Shown here: one piece after another, positions 34,573-43,767 of the stretch | Numbering within the stretch: position 1 is the first letter of the stretch | Layout: each line of letters starts with the position of its first letter | Notes under the pieces: generated by a model | Databases searched by the model: none | What the model was told of the DNA's origin: nothing | Seen by the model: the letters and a program-made list of their open reading frames with translations, nothing else | Program-made: the position numbers and the translations under genes | Origin: Paradesertivirga mongoliensis | GTDB lineage: Bacteria; Bacteroidota; Bacteroidia; Sphingobacteriales; Sphingobacteriaceae | Reading direction: 5' to 3' | Length of the DNA stretch: 64,000 bases | Assembly: GCF_024436395.1 (NCBI RefSeq) | Contig: NZ_JAFMZO010000001.1 | Span: forward strand, 938,181-1,002,180

Positions 34573-35337
34573 TTATAATGTACCGAGGAAGTGATTAAAT
34601 GTGTCGCCCCGCAAACCTAAACGAATAGTTTCCAATGGAATAACCTCTGCCGGGGCAATATTTCCCAGATTAACGTTAGCACCTATTAATTTGATGAACC
34701 AAACCTGCTGGTCTTTCTGAGGTGCTTCCCAGATAATCTTCTCTTGTGGAATCTGGGTTAAAATTTCGTCGATCAATCCCTCTCTTACTTCCCCGGAATC
34801 GCGGTAGATACCAACGTTCCCACCCTCTCTTGATTCTGCGATCAATTTCCATGAACCCGCTTCAAGTTCGGCATTCATCAGCTTGATCCATTTATATGGA
34901 GCAAATATCTTTTGCGCATCCTTAGACCCTACTTCCGATATTACAGTAACTTGCTCGCTCAGTTTGCTGATATATTCACATTTCACCTCGTGTGGGATAT
35001 CAATAGATCCATCTGATACTTCGGCGAACTTCATACCAAACTTATCCAGCGTACGGCGGTAATCGTCAAATTGATTGCGAATTATAAATGCTTCAAAAAG
35101 TGTCCCGCCGAAATATACGGGGATATTAGCGTCGTTATAGACCTTAAGCTTATCAACAAGATTTGGTGTAACAAAGGAAGTAGACCATCCTAGCTTAACA
35201 ATATCGCTGTGCGGGCCTGCGACTTCTAAAAAATTTTCAACTTCCCTGATACTTAAGCCCTTGTCCATAACCATGGTTATCCCATTATCACGTGGCTTTA
35301 ACGTACGCTGAGGAATGTCGTTTAAACTATAATTCAT
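34573..35337 (-). CDS. comA: Phosphosulfolactate synthase-like protein (ComA family)
   Basis: 254 residues from the ATG at 35337 (MNYSLNDIPQRTLKPRDNGITMVMDKGLS), preferred over a longer frame starting at 35385 that overlaps a hairpin. It is a TIM-barrel of the ComA/PSL family: FLEVAGPHSDIVKLGWSTSF, VYFGGTLFEAFI, FAEVSDGSIDIP, VISEVGSKDA and ESREGGNVGIYRD. In methanogens and some bacteria the enzyme adds sulfite to phosphoenolpyruvate, making phosphosulfolactate. In Bacteroidetes its product could feed sulfonate metabolism, but this is not shown. It is followed by aroE and gldD on the same strand. Confidence 0.88.
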   Translation of the reverse strand: MNYSLNDIPQRTLKPRDNGITMVMDKGLSIREVENFLEVAGPHSDIVKLGWSTSFVTPNLVDKLKVYNDANIPVYFGGTLFEAFIIRNQFDDYRRTLDKFGMKFAEVSDGSIDIPHEVKCEYISKLSEQVTVISEVGSKDAQKIFAPYKWIKLMNAELEAGSWKLIAESREGGNVGIYRDSGEVREGLIDEILTQIPQEKIIWEAPQKDQQVWFIKLIGANVNLGNIAPAEVIPLETIRLGLRGDTFNHFLGTL

Positions 35338-35353
35338 ATTTATCGCGAATCTC

Positions 35354-35398
35354 AAAAAAAAATCCAATCCCGGATTTGCGCCCAAAGGTATTGGATTT
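35354..35398 (-). terminator. Terminator after the TPR gene
   Basis: On the minus strand, AAATCCAAT (35398-35390) pairs perfectly with ATTGGATTT (35368-35360) around a 21-base loop and then runs into a T tract (35359-35354). A TACCTTTG -7-like box for comA lies within the loop (35383-35390). Confidence 0.5.
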
Positions 35399-35426
35399 CT
35401 TTTATACTTTAAATATTAATGCTCAA

Positions 35427-36830
35427 TCAGAGCAAGTACTTGTTAATTACATCAACAATTATTTTGTTGTTCTGTAGTTGCGGTAAATATTCAAAAAGGA
35501 TCTCGTGTTTCGACGGATCGATCTTTAATGCCAGTTCCAGAAAGTTCAGCGCTTCTTTGGACTGGCCGTCAGCAAATAAGTAAGCTACCATTCGATAATA
35601 GAGCTCGGCTGCATCGGGATTGTTTTTTATCGCGTCAGAAATGGTTTCGATAGCGCCGATAAGATTATTTTGCTCATATAAAATAGAGGAGTAATCAAGC
35701 CAGGCCTCTACGTCAAGAGGATTGAACTCTAACACCTTTTCATAAGCTTTTTCGGATTCTTCGAGTTTTCCTAATTTATATTGTGCATCCGCGATAGCAA
35801 ACCAGTAATCAGGGTTTTTGTCGTCAAGAGCCAGTGCTTTTTTGTAAAAATGTAAGGCCTCAAAGTTCCTGTCTTCGAAATCGAGCGTAACGCCAATACC
35901 AAACCACGCGTCTGCAAGCTTAGGATCAAGCTTTACAGCTTTTTTGTAATAAGAGCGGGCTTCTTCCATCTGTTCAAGCTTCTCATAACATTCGCCAATA
36001 GCGCAATATGTGTCTGCGTTAGGCGGTTCGTATTCAAAAGTTTGTTTATAGACTTCAATAGCTTCGGTAAATTTATCCAAATGCACCAGGCAGTTTCCTT
36101 TATTGAAGTAAGCCGATGAAAAGTTTTCCTTTATTAGGATAGCATAATCGTAGGCATCAATTCCTTTCTCGTAAAGGCCCATTTTATGATAGGCATTCCC
36201 AAGGTTGTACCAGGCAGCATACGAATAAGGCTCCGTGTCGATATACTGGTGGTAAAACTGGATGCTTTCTTCCTGCTTATCCAATACATCATAACAAAAA
36301 GCAAGTTCGTACAACGCGTCCTGGTTTTCCATGTTTTGCTCCAGGCATTTTTTAAGGTAAGAGATAGCGTTCTCATACTCACCCATATTCTGGAAAACAA
36401 GTGCAATTTGCAGCAAGATATCATCTGTGTGCTCGGCTAATTCCAGTGCTTTCTGGTAATTCTGCAGTGCCTCCTCATGGCGCTCGAGTGCTTCGAAAAT
36501 ATTTCCCCTGATAATATAAATATCCGCTTCAGAGGGTTCGAGTGTTTCGGCCTTCCGAAGTGCTTCGAAAGCTGTGTCGAGCTGGTTGGTAACTACAAAA
36601 AGCTGTGCCTGCTTTATAAAGAAAACTGCAGCAAAAGGGTGCTGATTGACCGCATATTCTACCACCTGAAGTGCTTTAATAGGGTCGTTTTTCTCTATAT
36701 AATAATCGATTATATTTTCAAAGGCCTGTGCATCAAAAAAATACTGATCCTGATTCCGGATCATTTCCTCATATCTTTCTACTGAAAATTTAGGATCTTC
36801 AGAGAACTCAAATTCAAAATCTTCTTCCAT
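35427..36830 (-). CDS. Tetratricopeptide repeat protein
   Basis: 467 residues, made almost entirely of TPR units of ~34 residues from ~25 to 450. Examples are DIYIIRGNIFEALERHEEALQNYQKALELA, AAWYNLGNAYHKMGLYEKGIDAYDYAI and DAWFGIGVTLDFEDRNFEALHFYKKAL. There is no signal peptide; the N-terminus is acidic (EEDFEFEFSEDPKFSVERYEEM). It is probably a cytoplasmic scaffold. Orthologues seem conserved in Bacteroidetes, but no partner is known to me. A terminator separates it from comA. Confidence 0.88.
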   Translation of the reverse strand: MEEDFEFEFSEDPKFSVERYEEMIRNQDQYFFDAQAFENIIDYYIEKNDPIKALQVVEYAVNQHPFAAVFFIKQAQLFVVTNQLDTAFEALRKAETLEPSEADIYIIRGNIFEALERHEEALQNYQKALELAEHTDDILLQIALVFQNMGEYENAISYLKKCLEQNMENQDALYELAFCYDVLDKQEESIQFYHQYIDTEPYSYAAWYNLGNAYHKMGLYEKGIDAYDYAILIKENFSSAYFNKGNCLVHLDKFTEAIEVYKQTFEYEPPNADTYCAIGECYEKLEQMEEARSYYKKAVKLDPKLADAWFGIGVTLDFEDRNFEALHFYKKALALDDKNPDYWFAIADAQYKLGKLEESEKAYEKVLEFNPLDVEAWLDYSSILYEQNNLIGAIETISDAIKNNPDAAELYYRMVAYLFADGQSKEALNFLELALKIDPSKHEILFEYLPQLQNNKIIVDVINKYLL

Positions 36831-37096
36831 TCAACAAAAGTTAAGAACAATCCTGAGAGCAGGTAATAAAAGAACCCCAAAACTTAGGCTCGGTTTTTAA
36901 ACCACTATTAAATTAGCTTTTAACCTAATTAAGCATTTAATTATTTATCAACATATTCCGAACTGTTAGATAAAATAATTGAAACACTATTAATAGCGAT
37001 ATAATTTAAAGTGAATAAGTTTTCTGTTACCAGTGTGTTCTTTAAATTAAATATACAAAAACTCAGCCAAGAATCCTACTTAAGAATCTGCTTAAG

Positions 37097-37104
37097 TATC
37101 TTTG
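37097..37104 (+). promoter_or_regulatory. -7 promoter element before the 113-residue gene
   Basis: TATCTTTG matches TAnnTTTG, seven bases before the ATG at 37112. No TTG at the right distance upstream. Confidence 0.35.
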
Positions 37105-37111
37105 CAGAATT

Positions 37112-37453
37112 ATGACGCCAGCAGAAATAAATATTAAATGGAAAGCCTTACAAGAGCAAATCGCGAGGGATTTTGATTCTGAAGAACCCGACTTAAAAGT
37201 GATGCTGTTTTTGATTGGTGTACAGGAACTGGGAAAAGGGCCCCGCAAATTTTCAAAACGTCAGAAAGAAGAGCTGATGCACATTGCTAACTGCCGGTTA
37301 TTTAGTGAAATGGGCTTTTATGAGCTTGAGGGCCTTGATCAAGATGGCTGGCCACACTGGAAACTGGCTAAACCAATTCCTAATTATACCTTACTTGAAC
37401 AAGAGATGATCCTGAAGTCGCTGGTTATAAACTACTTTGAAGAAAATACCTGA
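37112..37453 (+). CDS. Conserved small protein, unknown function
   Basis: 113 residues, soluble, no signal peptide. The text WKALQEQIARDFDSEEPDLKVMLFLIGVQELGKGPRKFSKRQKEELMHIANCRLFSEMGFYELEGLDQDGWPHW reads like a compact, conserved helical protein. I think orthologues are widespread in Bacteroidetes, but I know no function. It precedes the peptidylprolyl isomerase gene on the same strand with a 42-base gap. Confidence 0.75.
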   Translation: MTPAEINIKWKALQEQIARDFDSEEPDLKVMLFLIGVQELGKGPRKFSKRQKEELMHIANCRLFSEMGFYELEGLDQDGWPHWKLAKPIPNYTLLEQEMILKSLVINYFEENT

Positions 37454-37495
37454 TCCCGGATTTTTACGTTTCTAATCCACACACAATAAATACAA

Positions 37496-38212
37496 ATGAA
37501 AAGGCTTTTATTACTGATTTTATTTTTTTCTGCCACTTTAGCATATGCTGCCAAACCAAAGACGTACTACGTTCGGATTAAATCTGATAAAGGTGAATCA
37601 ATTGTGCGGCTGTATAACGAAACACCGAAACATCGCGACAACTTCGTAAAGCTGGTTAAGAGGGGGTTTTATAACGGCACATTATTCCATCGGGTGATTA
37701 AAGATTTCATGATTCAGGGTGGCGACCCGGATTCAAAAGGAGCCGCTCCGGGCGTAATGCTTGGCAACGGAGGTTTGCCTTATACTGTTCAAGCTGAGTT
37801 TAACCCGTCGTTATTTCATAAAAAGGGAGTATTGGCCGCAGCCAGAGATGATAATCCAGCTAAAGCGTCGAGTTCAACACAGTTCTATTTAGTTCAGGGG
37901 CAGGTGTTCAGCGATGCCAAGCTGGATGAGATAGAGAAGTTTAGGCTCCAGGGAAGAAAGATACCTCAAAGTCACCGGGAGGCGTACAAAACCATCGGCG
38001 GCACTCCTCATCTGGATCAGAATTATACCGTTTTTGGCGAAATTGTGAAAGGCGTTGAACAATTGGATGCTATTACCGCTGTTGCTACCGATTCAAATAA
38101 CCGGCCGGTTTCTGATGTGAAAATGCAAATCACTCTGTTAAAAAAACGCGAAGTGAAAAAACTCGAGAAAGAGCTGATTAAGGCATCTTTCAAGAAAAAA
38201 CTTATCATGTAG
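37496..38212 (+). CDS. Exported cyclophilin-type peptidylprolyl isomerase
   Basis: 238 residues. A signal peptide is at ~1-19 (RLLLLILFFSATLAYA). The cyclophilin core is VRLYNETPKHRDNFVKLVKRGFYNGTLFHRVIKDFMIQGGDPDSKG, YTVQAEFNPSLFHKKGVLAAAR, STQFYLVQG and LDQNYTVFGEIVKGVEQLDAI. An extra ~35-residue insert (FSDAKLDEIEKFRLQGRKIPQSHREAYKTIGG) between the QFYLV and FGEI strands is common in Bacteroidetes homologues. It helps fold periplasmic proteins by isomerising prolyl bonds. xth starts five bases after its stop. Confidence 0.92.
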   Translation: MKRLLLLILFFSATLAYAAKPKTYYVRIKSDKGESIVRLYNETPKHRDNFVKLVKRGFYNGTLFHRVIKDFMIQGGDPDSKGAAPGVMLGNGGLPYTVQAEFNPSLFHKKGVLAAARDDNPAKASSSTQFYLVQGQVFSDAKLDEIEKFRLQGRKIPQSHREAYKTIGGTPHLDQNYTVFGEIVKGVEQLDAITAVATDSNNRPVSDVKMQITLLKKREVKKLEKELIKASFKKKLIM

Positions 38213-38216
38213 GCAG

Positions 38217-38987
38217 ATGAAGATTGTAACCTATAATGTAAATGGAATTCGCTCTGCATTTAGTAAAAACTGGCTTTTATGGCTCCAGACGGTAGATGCT
38301 GATGTAGTTTGTCTGCAGGAAATCAAAGCAAATCCGGATCAGCTGGCTGAGCTTTTAACCCATATAGAGCTTATGGGATACGAGCATTACTGGTATCCGG
38401 CACAGAAGAAGGGATATAGTGGTACCGCAATTTTAACCAGGCAAACGCCGCTAAAAGTGGAATATGGCTGTGGACACTGCGATTACGACTTCGAGGGTCG
38501 TATTTTGCGCGCCGATTTCGAAGGGCTTTCGGTAATGAGCACCTATTTTCCGTCCGGCTCAAGTGGTGATATCCGTCAGGATTTTAAATATCGTTTTCTC
38601 GAAGACTTTCAGCAATATATCGACACGCTGAAACAGGAGCGTCCAAAAATGGTTATCTCTGGTGACTATAATATTTGCCACAAACCTATTGATATTCACA
38701 ATCCGAAATCAAATGCCAACTCGTCTGGTTTTCTACCAGCCGAGAGAGAATGGATGGAGAATTTTGTAAGTACAGGTTTTATCGATTCGTTCCGGTATTT
38801 TAACCAGGACCCGCACCATTATACCTGGTGGAGTTTCAGAGCGGGAGCGAGAAAGAAGAACCTGGGCTGGCGTATTGATTATAATATGGTAAGCAAAGAG
38901 CTTGAGCCTCATCTAAAACGTTCGGCTATTCTGTGTGAGGCGGTACATTCTGACCATTGCCCGGTTTTGCTCGAATTAAATATCTAA
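38217..38987 (+). CDS. xth: Exodeoxyribonuclease III family AP endonuclease
   Basis: 256 residues. All exonuclease III motifs are visible: ITVNG-type VTYNVNGIRSAF, VVCLQEIKANPDQL (metal Glu), YFPSGSSGDIRQDFKYRFLEDF, VISGDYNICHKPIDIHNPKSN (Asp/Asn), the WWSFRAGARKKNLGWRIDYNMVS helix-loop and SDHCPV with catalytic His at the C-terminus. It nicks DNA at abasic sites. It lies between the PPIase and the M28 peptidase on the same strand. Confidence 0.94.
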   Translation: MKIVTYNVNGIRSAFSKNWLLWLQTVDADVVCLQEIKANPDQLAELLTHIELMGYEHYWYPAQKKGYSGTAILTRQTPLKVEYGCGHCDYDFEGRILRADFEGLSVMSTYFPSGSSGDIRQDFKYRFLEDFQQYIDTLKQERPKMVISGDYNICHKPIDIHNPKSNANSSGFLPAEREWMENFVSTGFIDSFRYFNQDPHHYTWWSFRAGARKKNLGWRIDYNMVSKELEPHLKRSAILCEAVHSDHCPVLLELNI

Positions 38988-38989
38988 AC

Positions 38990-40294
38990 ATGAAAGTATT
39001 TTCTCTGATGGTTTTCGTGCTTTTTCTGTCTTCCTGCGTTTTGCAGAAAGATGTTGAACGCCTGGTGAACCAGAAAGATGTAGAAAGAATTATTCGCACG
39101 CTTGCGGCCGATGATATGCAGGGCAGGGCCGTATTCTCGCCAGGTATTGAAAAGGCAGCAAAGTTTATCGAGACTGAATTTCAGGCTATTGGTTTACAGC
39201 CGCTGGATGGATTAAGCGATTTCAGGCAGGATTTTTCTATGCTGAATATCTCGCCTTCTTTGATTAGCGCCACTGTGAATGCTGAGCCTGTAGAAGAAGA
39301 TAATATTGTAGTGGTTACCGATCAGCCTGCATTGAACTGGACGCAGGCTAGCGGAGTCGCGGTTCATTATATCAAAGAAGGAGAATCTTTTACATCCCGG
39401 TACGGAGATATTATGAAGCAGGGCAAACCTGCGGTTGTTTTTGTTGCCAACGAGTTTGTGAGTTCTTTTAAGCAGATGCACCGTTATTTTATGGGCGACA
39501 GAGTAGTAAAAGAGCAGGTTAAAAAGCCTGAGATGGTTTTTATTTTGGGTGCTCCGGATGTAAGCGAATTTAATATCCAATTTGCCAATAAAATAGAGAA
39601 GTCGCCTCTTTTTAATGTAGCGGGGGTAATTCCAGGAAAGACAAATCCTGATGAATACGTGATCTTCTCTGGTCATTATGATCATATAGGGATTATCGAA
39701 GAAGCAGCCGGAGACTCGATTGCTAATGGTGCCGACGATGACGCATCTGGAGTGACTGCGGTTATCACGCTGGCGCGTTATTTCAAAAAGTTAAACAATA
39801 ATGCACGCACTTTAATATTTGTGGCCTTTACGGGAGAAGAGTCTGGAATGCTCGGTTCACAATATTTCTCAACCCAACTTAAGCCCGAGCAGGTTACGGC
39901 CATGTTTAATATAGAAATGATAGGCAAGCAGTCTAAATTCGGCCCCAACACCGCATTTATTACAGGCTTCGAGCGATCGGACTTCGGAGCTATTTTACAA
40001 AGAAATCTCAGCGGCACCGGCTTTGCTTTTCATCCCGATCCTTATCAGGCGCAAAACTTATTTTACCGCAGTGATAATGCATCCCTGGCAGAACTCGGCG
40101 TTCCTGCCCATACCATTTCGACGGTTCAAATAGATCAGGACAAATATTATCACACTGTAGATGACGAAGTAGAAACTCTCGATATCGGCAATATAACGGC
40201 AACGATAAAAGCCATTGCATTGAGTTCCAGGTCGATTGTGGATGCTGTAGAAACACCGAAGCGGGTTGCATTAAGGGAAAGAAAGACTCCCTAA
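38990..40294 (+). CDS. M28-family metallopeptidase lipoprotein
   Basis: 434 residues from the ATG at 38990, two bases after the xth stop. The lipobox is FSLMVFVLFLSSC, with the lipidated Cys near residue 16. The zinc ligands of family M28 are in place: FSGHYDHIG (His, Asp), NGADDDASG (bridging Asp), AFTGEESGMLGSQYF (Glu-Glu), NIEMIG and YYHTVDDEVETLD (His). These are aminopeptidase-like enzymes attached to the envelope. Its 3' end overlaps the convergent GNAT gene by four bases. Confidence 0.92.
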   Translation: MKVFSLMVFVLFLSSCVLQKDVERLVNQKDVERIIRTLAADDMQGRAVFSPGIEKAAKFIETEFQAIGLQPLDGLSDFRQDFSMLNISPSLISATVNAEPVEEDNIVVVTDQPALNWTQASGVAVHYIKEGESFTSRYGDIMKQGKPAVVFVANEFVSSFKQMHRYFMGDRVVKEQVKKPEMVFILGAPDVSEFNIQFANKIEKSPLFNVAGVIPGKTNPDEYVIFSGHYDHIGIIEEAAGDSIANGADDDASGVTAVITLARYFKKLNNNARTLIFVAFTGEESGMLGSQYFSTQLKPEQVTAMFNIEMIGKQSKFGPNTAFITGFERSDFGAILQRNLSGTGFAFHPDPYQAQNLFYRSDNASLAELGVPAHTISTVQIDQDKYYHTVDDEVETLDIGNITATIKAIALSSRSIVDAVETPKRVALRERKTP

Positions 40295-40779
40295 ACAGGC
40301 ATTCTCATAATATAATCGTTGAGGAAAAACGTGTGATAAGGGATATCTACTTCCTTCACAATTGAGAATCCATACTTTTTATAAAATTCCAATGCGGGAT
40401 TGGCGCGGTTAACATTGAGCTCCATTATCTCTCCGGCTCGATCGATAATTTCTTCCCTGATATAGTTCAGCAACTTTTTGCCAGTGCCTTTCCCTTGTTC
40501 CTGAGGTAAAATATATAGCTTGTGGATTTTATAAACCGCAGGATTCGATTCAACTAAGGAATAAGAAGCGAACGCCACAGCCTGCTCTTCTTTCTCGGCA
40601 AGGAGAAAATGTACATCCTGATCAAACTGTTCGCTCAGACTTTCAAGAGAATACATGTCATTTAACATGAATTCTATCTGAGATGCCGAGAGGATTTCGC
40701 GGTAGGTGTTTTTCCAGATAGTGTTGGCGAGGCGATTAATTGCAGGGATGTCGGTTTTTATTGCAGTGCGAATTATCAT
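40291..40779 (-). CDS. GNAT-family N-acetyltransferase
   Basis: 162 residues. The GNAT fold is evident from IIRTAIKTDIPAINRLANTIWKNTY at the N-terminus, the central FASYSLVESNPAVYKIHKLYILPQEQGKGTGKKLLNYIREEI with the acetyl-CoA loop Q-x-x-G-K-G-x-G, and LNVNRANPALEFYKKYGFSIVKEVDIPY. The substrate is unknown. It is the last gene of a minus-strand cluster with pafA, thiE and the TPK-like gene, sharing one base with the latter. Confidence 0.9.
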   Translation of the reverse strand: MIIRTAIKTDIPAINRLANTIWKNTYREILSASQIEFMLNDMYSLESLSEQFDQDVHFLLAEKEEQAVAFASYSLVESNPAVYKIHKLYILPQEQGKGTGKKLLNYIREEIIDRAGEIMELNVNRANPALEFYKKYGFSIVKEVDIPYHTFFLNDYIMRMPV

Positions 40780-41345
40780 TACAACGTTTCGGCAATAAAA
40801 GTAAAAGACTGGTCGAATGTCATGGTATAAAACCCTTCTTTTTCAGTTTCGAAAACATGTTCGGTGATCGGAATCAAACCATCAACTCTGAGGTTGTTGG
40901 CTTCGAGCAGGATTTCTATTTCTTCGCCTGCTGTTTGCCATTTACTAAATCCCGGTTTCACCGGAAAGATCTTTTTAAAGGGCGTAAACACAACAATATC
41001 GATCCTTTCGACATAGAGTGCATAATCTTTCGCAACAAATGTATCTGTAATGATATTGACCGCCGGGTATTGTTCACCAGTCAGAAATTTCAATGCATCC
41101 TGCAAGGGATTATCTTCGGTGTGGATAACAACTGTTTGGGGTTGGGCGATATACGACTGACTCTTGCTTATCACCCCATCTATTTTGATCCCCAGAGAAT
41201 CAACCGCTTCAAACATCGCCTCATCAACGATCACGGTAGGGCTCCACTCCAGCAACTGTCCCAGGTTTTCATGGTCAAAACCCTCGAAGTTCATGATGAG
41301 TAACGCAGGCTCCTGTTTCTCCCGTATGATATGGTGCGACGACAT
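40779..41345 (-). CDS. Degenerate thiamine pyrophosphokinase-like protein
   Basis: 188 residues. The N-terminal SSHHIIREKQEPALLIMNFEGFDHENLGQLLEWSPTVIVDEAMFEAVDSLGIKIDGVI follows the start of bacterial thiamine pyrophosphokinases. However, the metal-binding GDFDS-type motif is replaced by ISKSQS, the DKTD-type motif by EDNPLQD, and the usual R-x-DH region by TFVAKDYALY. It is shorter than active TPKs (about 210-220 residues). I infer a TPK-fold protein that has lost kinase activity but may still bind thiamine or a partner. Its place right after thiE supports a link to thiamine. Alternative: a repurposed enzyme with a new activity. Confidence 0.6.
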   Translation of the reverse strand: MSSHHIIREKQEPALLIMNFEGFDHENLGQLLEWSPTVIVDEAMFEAVDSLGIKIDGVISKSQSYIAQPQTVVIHTEDNPLQDALKFLTGEQYPAVNIITDTFVAKDYALYVERIDIVVFTPFKKIFPVKPGFSKWQTAGEEIEILLEANNLRVDGLIPITEHVFETEKEGFYTMTFDQSFTFIAETL

Positions 41346-41366
41346 AGAAGCTAAAGTACTGAAGTC

Positions 41367-42002
41367 TTAATATAGTTTTCGATAAATTTCTTTGAAAGCA
41401 GCAGCAGGATTTTCTGCTTTACTAACTGCGGCGGATATCGCTACGCCAAATACACCTGTTTCTGCTATTTTTTCCACGTCCTCTATTCGCACTCCGCCTA
41501 CCGCTAAAACAGGAATTTTGATGTTGTTTTTCGCCATACTTTCAGTGATAGATTTATATCCTTCGAGCCCTAACACAGGGTAATCGTTTGGCTTAGTATC
41601 CGTTAGGCTAAACGGCCCGCAACCAATATAGTCTACCGCCTGGCTGGCGGCTATTCGTAAAATGTCATCAAACGTATTGGCAGAAGCCCCCAGAGTTTTC
41701 TCTGTTCCAATGGCTTGCCTGATGGCTTTGAAATCAGCCTGCATATCTTCTATATGTACGCCTTGAATATCAGCCTTGTCGAGCAGATGGATATGATCTG
41801 TTATAATAAGTGTTGCTCCCCAGTCGTCGCAGATGGCAGCTATTTGATGTGCTTCGTCCAGAAGTTCGTCATCATTTTTTGTAAAACAGCGGTATTGCAC
41901 CCATTTGCAGCCCGCTTCGCAAGCTAATTGTGCCTGAGTTATATGGCTTCTGTTCTCTAAATCCTGGGTTAAGTAATGCAGTTTGGAAATGAATTTTTTC
42001 AA
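41367..42002 (-). CDS. thiE: Thiamine phosphate synthase
   Basis: 211 residues, TIM barrel. It starts SKLHYLTQDLENRSHITQAQLACEAGCKWVQYRCFTKNDDEL; the usual QLRxK reads QYRCFTK here. Then come TLIITDHIHLLDKADIQGVHIEDMQADF (diphosphate-binding Asp), LGASANTFDDILRIAASQAVDYIGCGPFSLTDTKPN and VLAVGGVRIEDVEKIAETGVFGVAI. ThiE couples the pyrimidine and thiazole halves to thiamine phosphate. The gene is five bases from pafA and 21 from the TPK-like gene. No thiamine riboswitch precedes this cluster directly. Confidence 0.9.
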   Translation of the reverse strand: MKKFISKLHYLTQDLENRSHITQAQLACEAGCKWVQYRCFTKNDDELLDEAHQIAAICDDWGATLIITDHIHLLDKADIQGVHIEDMQADFKAIRQAIGTEKTLGASANTFDDILRIAASQAVDYIGCGPFSLTDTKPNDYPVLGLEGYKSITESMAKNNIKIPVLAVGGVRIEDVEKIAETGVFGVAISAAVSKAENPAAAFKEIYRKLY

Positions 42003-42007
42003 TGCTG

Positions 42008-43666
42008 TTATTTTAATACTTCTGTGATAGGTTGTCCGATATTTCCGTTAGGTTCCTGGATATGTAGCAGCGCTGATAGAGTTGGCGCAACATCACTCAT
42101 GCTTACCAAACGATGCGTTTTTCCTTTTTTTACTCCCCAGCCCATAAAGATTAATGGAATGTGCGTGTCGTACGGATTCCAGGTGCCGTGAGTGGTGCCC
42201 GTTACCTCGGTGCCGTAGCCCTGATAGTAACCCGCATTCAAAATAATTTGAATTTCGCCGCTGCGCTTTTCGTTGTAACCGTTTATAATACGTTGCTTTA
42301 ACGCATCGGGAATAGGCTCATTACCGATGTTTTTCAGATCTACAACATACGTTACGGCTTTTTGGCTTTTATAATACGCAATAACATCCTTTTTTACGGC
42401 GCTTAAGTCGATCCCTTTTTCGCTTATTAGAGGATAATTGAAATGTACCTGATAATTAAAAAGGTTCCTGACGATTTTGTCGCTGCCATATTTCTTTGCT
42501 AACAAGTCGTTTAATTCGTTAAGGCCACGGCTGGAGTTGTTAGTTCCGTTCCACAATCCGCCGGGAATTTTATGGTCGTTTAAAAAGTTGGGATTGTGTG
42601 CTGCACCATGGTCAGCCGAAAGAAAAAGAGTATACTCACCCTTCCCAATAGCTTTGTCGAGATAGGTTAAAAAGTCGGCTACATCCTTATCAAGTCTCAA
42701 ATACATGTCTTCAACCTCCACCGAATTGGGACCGAACTGGTGTCCAAGATAATCTGTTGACGACAGGCTAACGGCCAGAAAATCGGTAAATCCGGATGCC
42801 CCTAATTTCTCATTTTGAACGGCTGCTTTCGCGAAATCCAGCGTAAGCGTATTGGCAAATGGTGTATTTCTGATGGTATTCCAGTCGCTGCTCCGGTTTA
42901 CCGGAATATCGTGAGGAAAAACAGGGGCCTCTTCGTTCTTGTATTTCCCTTCGTATCGCGGCGAATTGTCCGGCGAGCTTTGTTTATATGTTTCTATGGG
43001 ATATAAGGTGGTCCATTTTTGAGTAAGATATTTTTCGACCAGCTTCTGCCCGTTAAAGGCTTCCACCCATTGGGGAAGGTTGGCCCGGTAGTAGCTGCTG
43101 GTTATCCAGTTTCCTGTTAAGTCGTCGTACCAGTAGGCAGCATCAGCAGAGTGTCCGGCCGGCAAAATTCCGCCTCTGTCTTTCAATGCAATTCCAATAG
43201 CTTTTGAGCGGAAGTTGGTAGCCAGTTTAAGTTCATCTGCCACGGTTGAAGTAAGCATATTTCTGGGCGACATTTTTCCGGCGTTCGATGTGGTGCCGAC
43301 TGAAGTTACGGTAGAATCTGATGTGCAATACATGCGCTTGCCGGTATTTTGCTCTATCCAGTCGTTGCCTGCAATGCCGTTTATTGAAGGCACAGAGCCG
43401 GTATAAAGACTGGCATGGCCACATGCGGTGTAAGTAGGTATGTAAGTGATCTGGGTGTTTTCGCAATTGAATCCCTCAGCAATCAGGCGTTTAAATCCCC
43501 CCGAGCCGTAGCGATCGAAGTAGCGGTAAAGAAAGTCCCAGCGCATCTGGTCAACAACCAAACCCACCACAAGCTTTGGCCGGGGTACACTTGTTGATTT
43601 TTGTTGAGAATATGAGGCCGCGTAGAATGTTACTAAAAGGGCTAAAAGGCAATATTTCAATTTCAT
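42008..43666 (-). CDS. pafA: PafA-type alkaline phosphatase, periplasmic
   Basis: 552 residues. A signal peptide is at ~1-20 (YCLLALLVTFYAASYS). The family motifs are complete: VVGLVVDQMRWDFLYRY (metal Asp), ENTQITYIPTYTACGHASLYTG (nucleophile Thr before ACGH), INGIAGNDWI (Asn), SSTDYLGHQFGP, LFLSADHGAAHNP and GTTHGTWNPYDTHIPLIFMGWG. PafA hydrolyses phosphomonoesters in the periplasm. Its close coupling to thiE (five bases) hints at removing phosphate from imported thiamine phosphates, but pafA is also a general phosphate-scavenging enzyme. Confidence 0.93.
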   Translation of the reverse strand: MKLKYCLLALLVTFYAASYSQQKSTSVPRPKLVVGLVVDQMRWDFLYRYFDRYGSGGFKRLIAEGFNCENTQITYIPTYTACGHASLYTGSVPSINGIAGNDWIEQNTGKRMYCTSDSTVTSVGTTSNAGKMSPRNMLTSTVADELKLATNFRSKAIGIALKDRGGILPAGHSADAAYWYDDLTGNWITSSYYRANLPQWVEAFNGQKLVEKYLTQKWTTLYPIETYKQSSPDNSPRYEGKYKNEEAPVFPHDIPVNRSSDWNTIRNTPFANTLTLDFAKAAVQNEKLGASGFTDFLAVSLSSTDYLGHQFGPNSVEVEDMYLRLDKDVADFLTYLDKAIGKGEYTLFLSADHGAAHNPNFLNDHKIPGGLWNGTNNSSRGLNELNDLLAKKYGSDKIVRNLFNYQVHFNYPLISEKGIDLSAVKKDVIAYYKSQKAVTYVVDLKNIGNEPIPDALKQRIINGYNEKRSGEIQIILNAGYYQGYGTEVTGTTHGTWNPYDTHIPLIFMGWGVKKGKTHRLVSMSDVAPTLSALLHIQEPNGNIGQPITEVLK

Positions 43667-43767
43667 TGATTACAAATAACGTTAACACAAATCTCGGCTT
43701 TAAGATTTAATGTAGTGTTAATTTTGAGATATTATAATGATTCAGGCAGTTTATATCTTGAAGTTAG

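Noticed and set aside
40740-41303. 187-residue plus-strand frame opposite the TPK-like gene
   Set aside because: The minus-strand frame has recognisable TPK-like text and operon spacing; the plus frame has neither.
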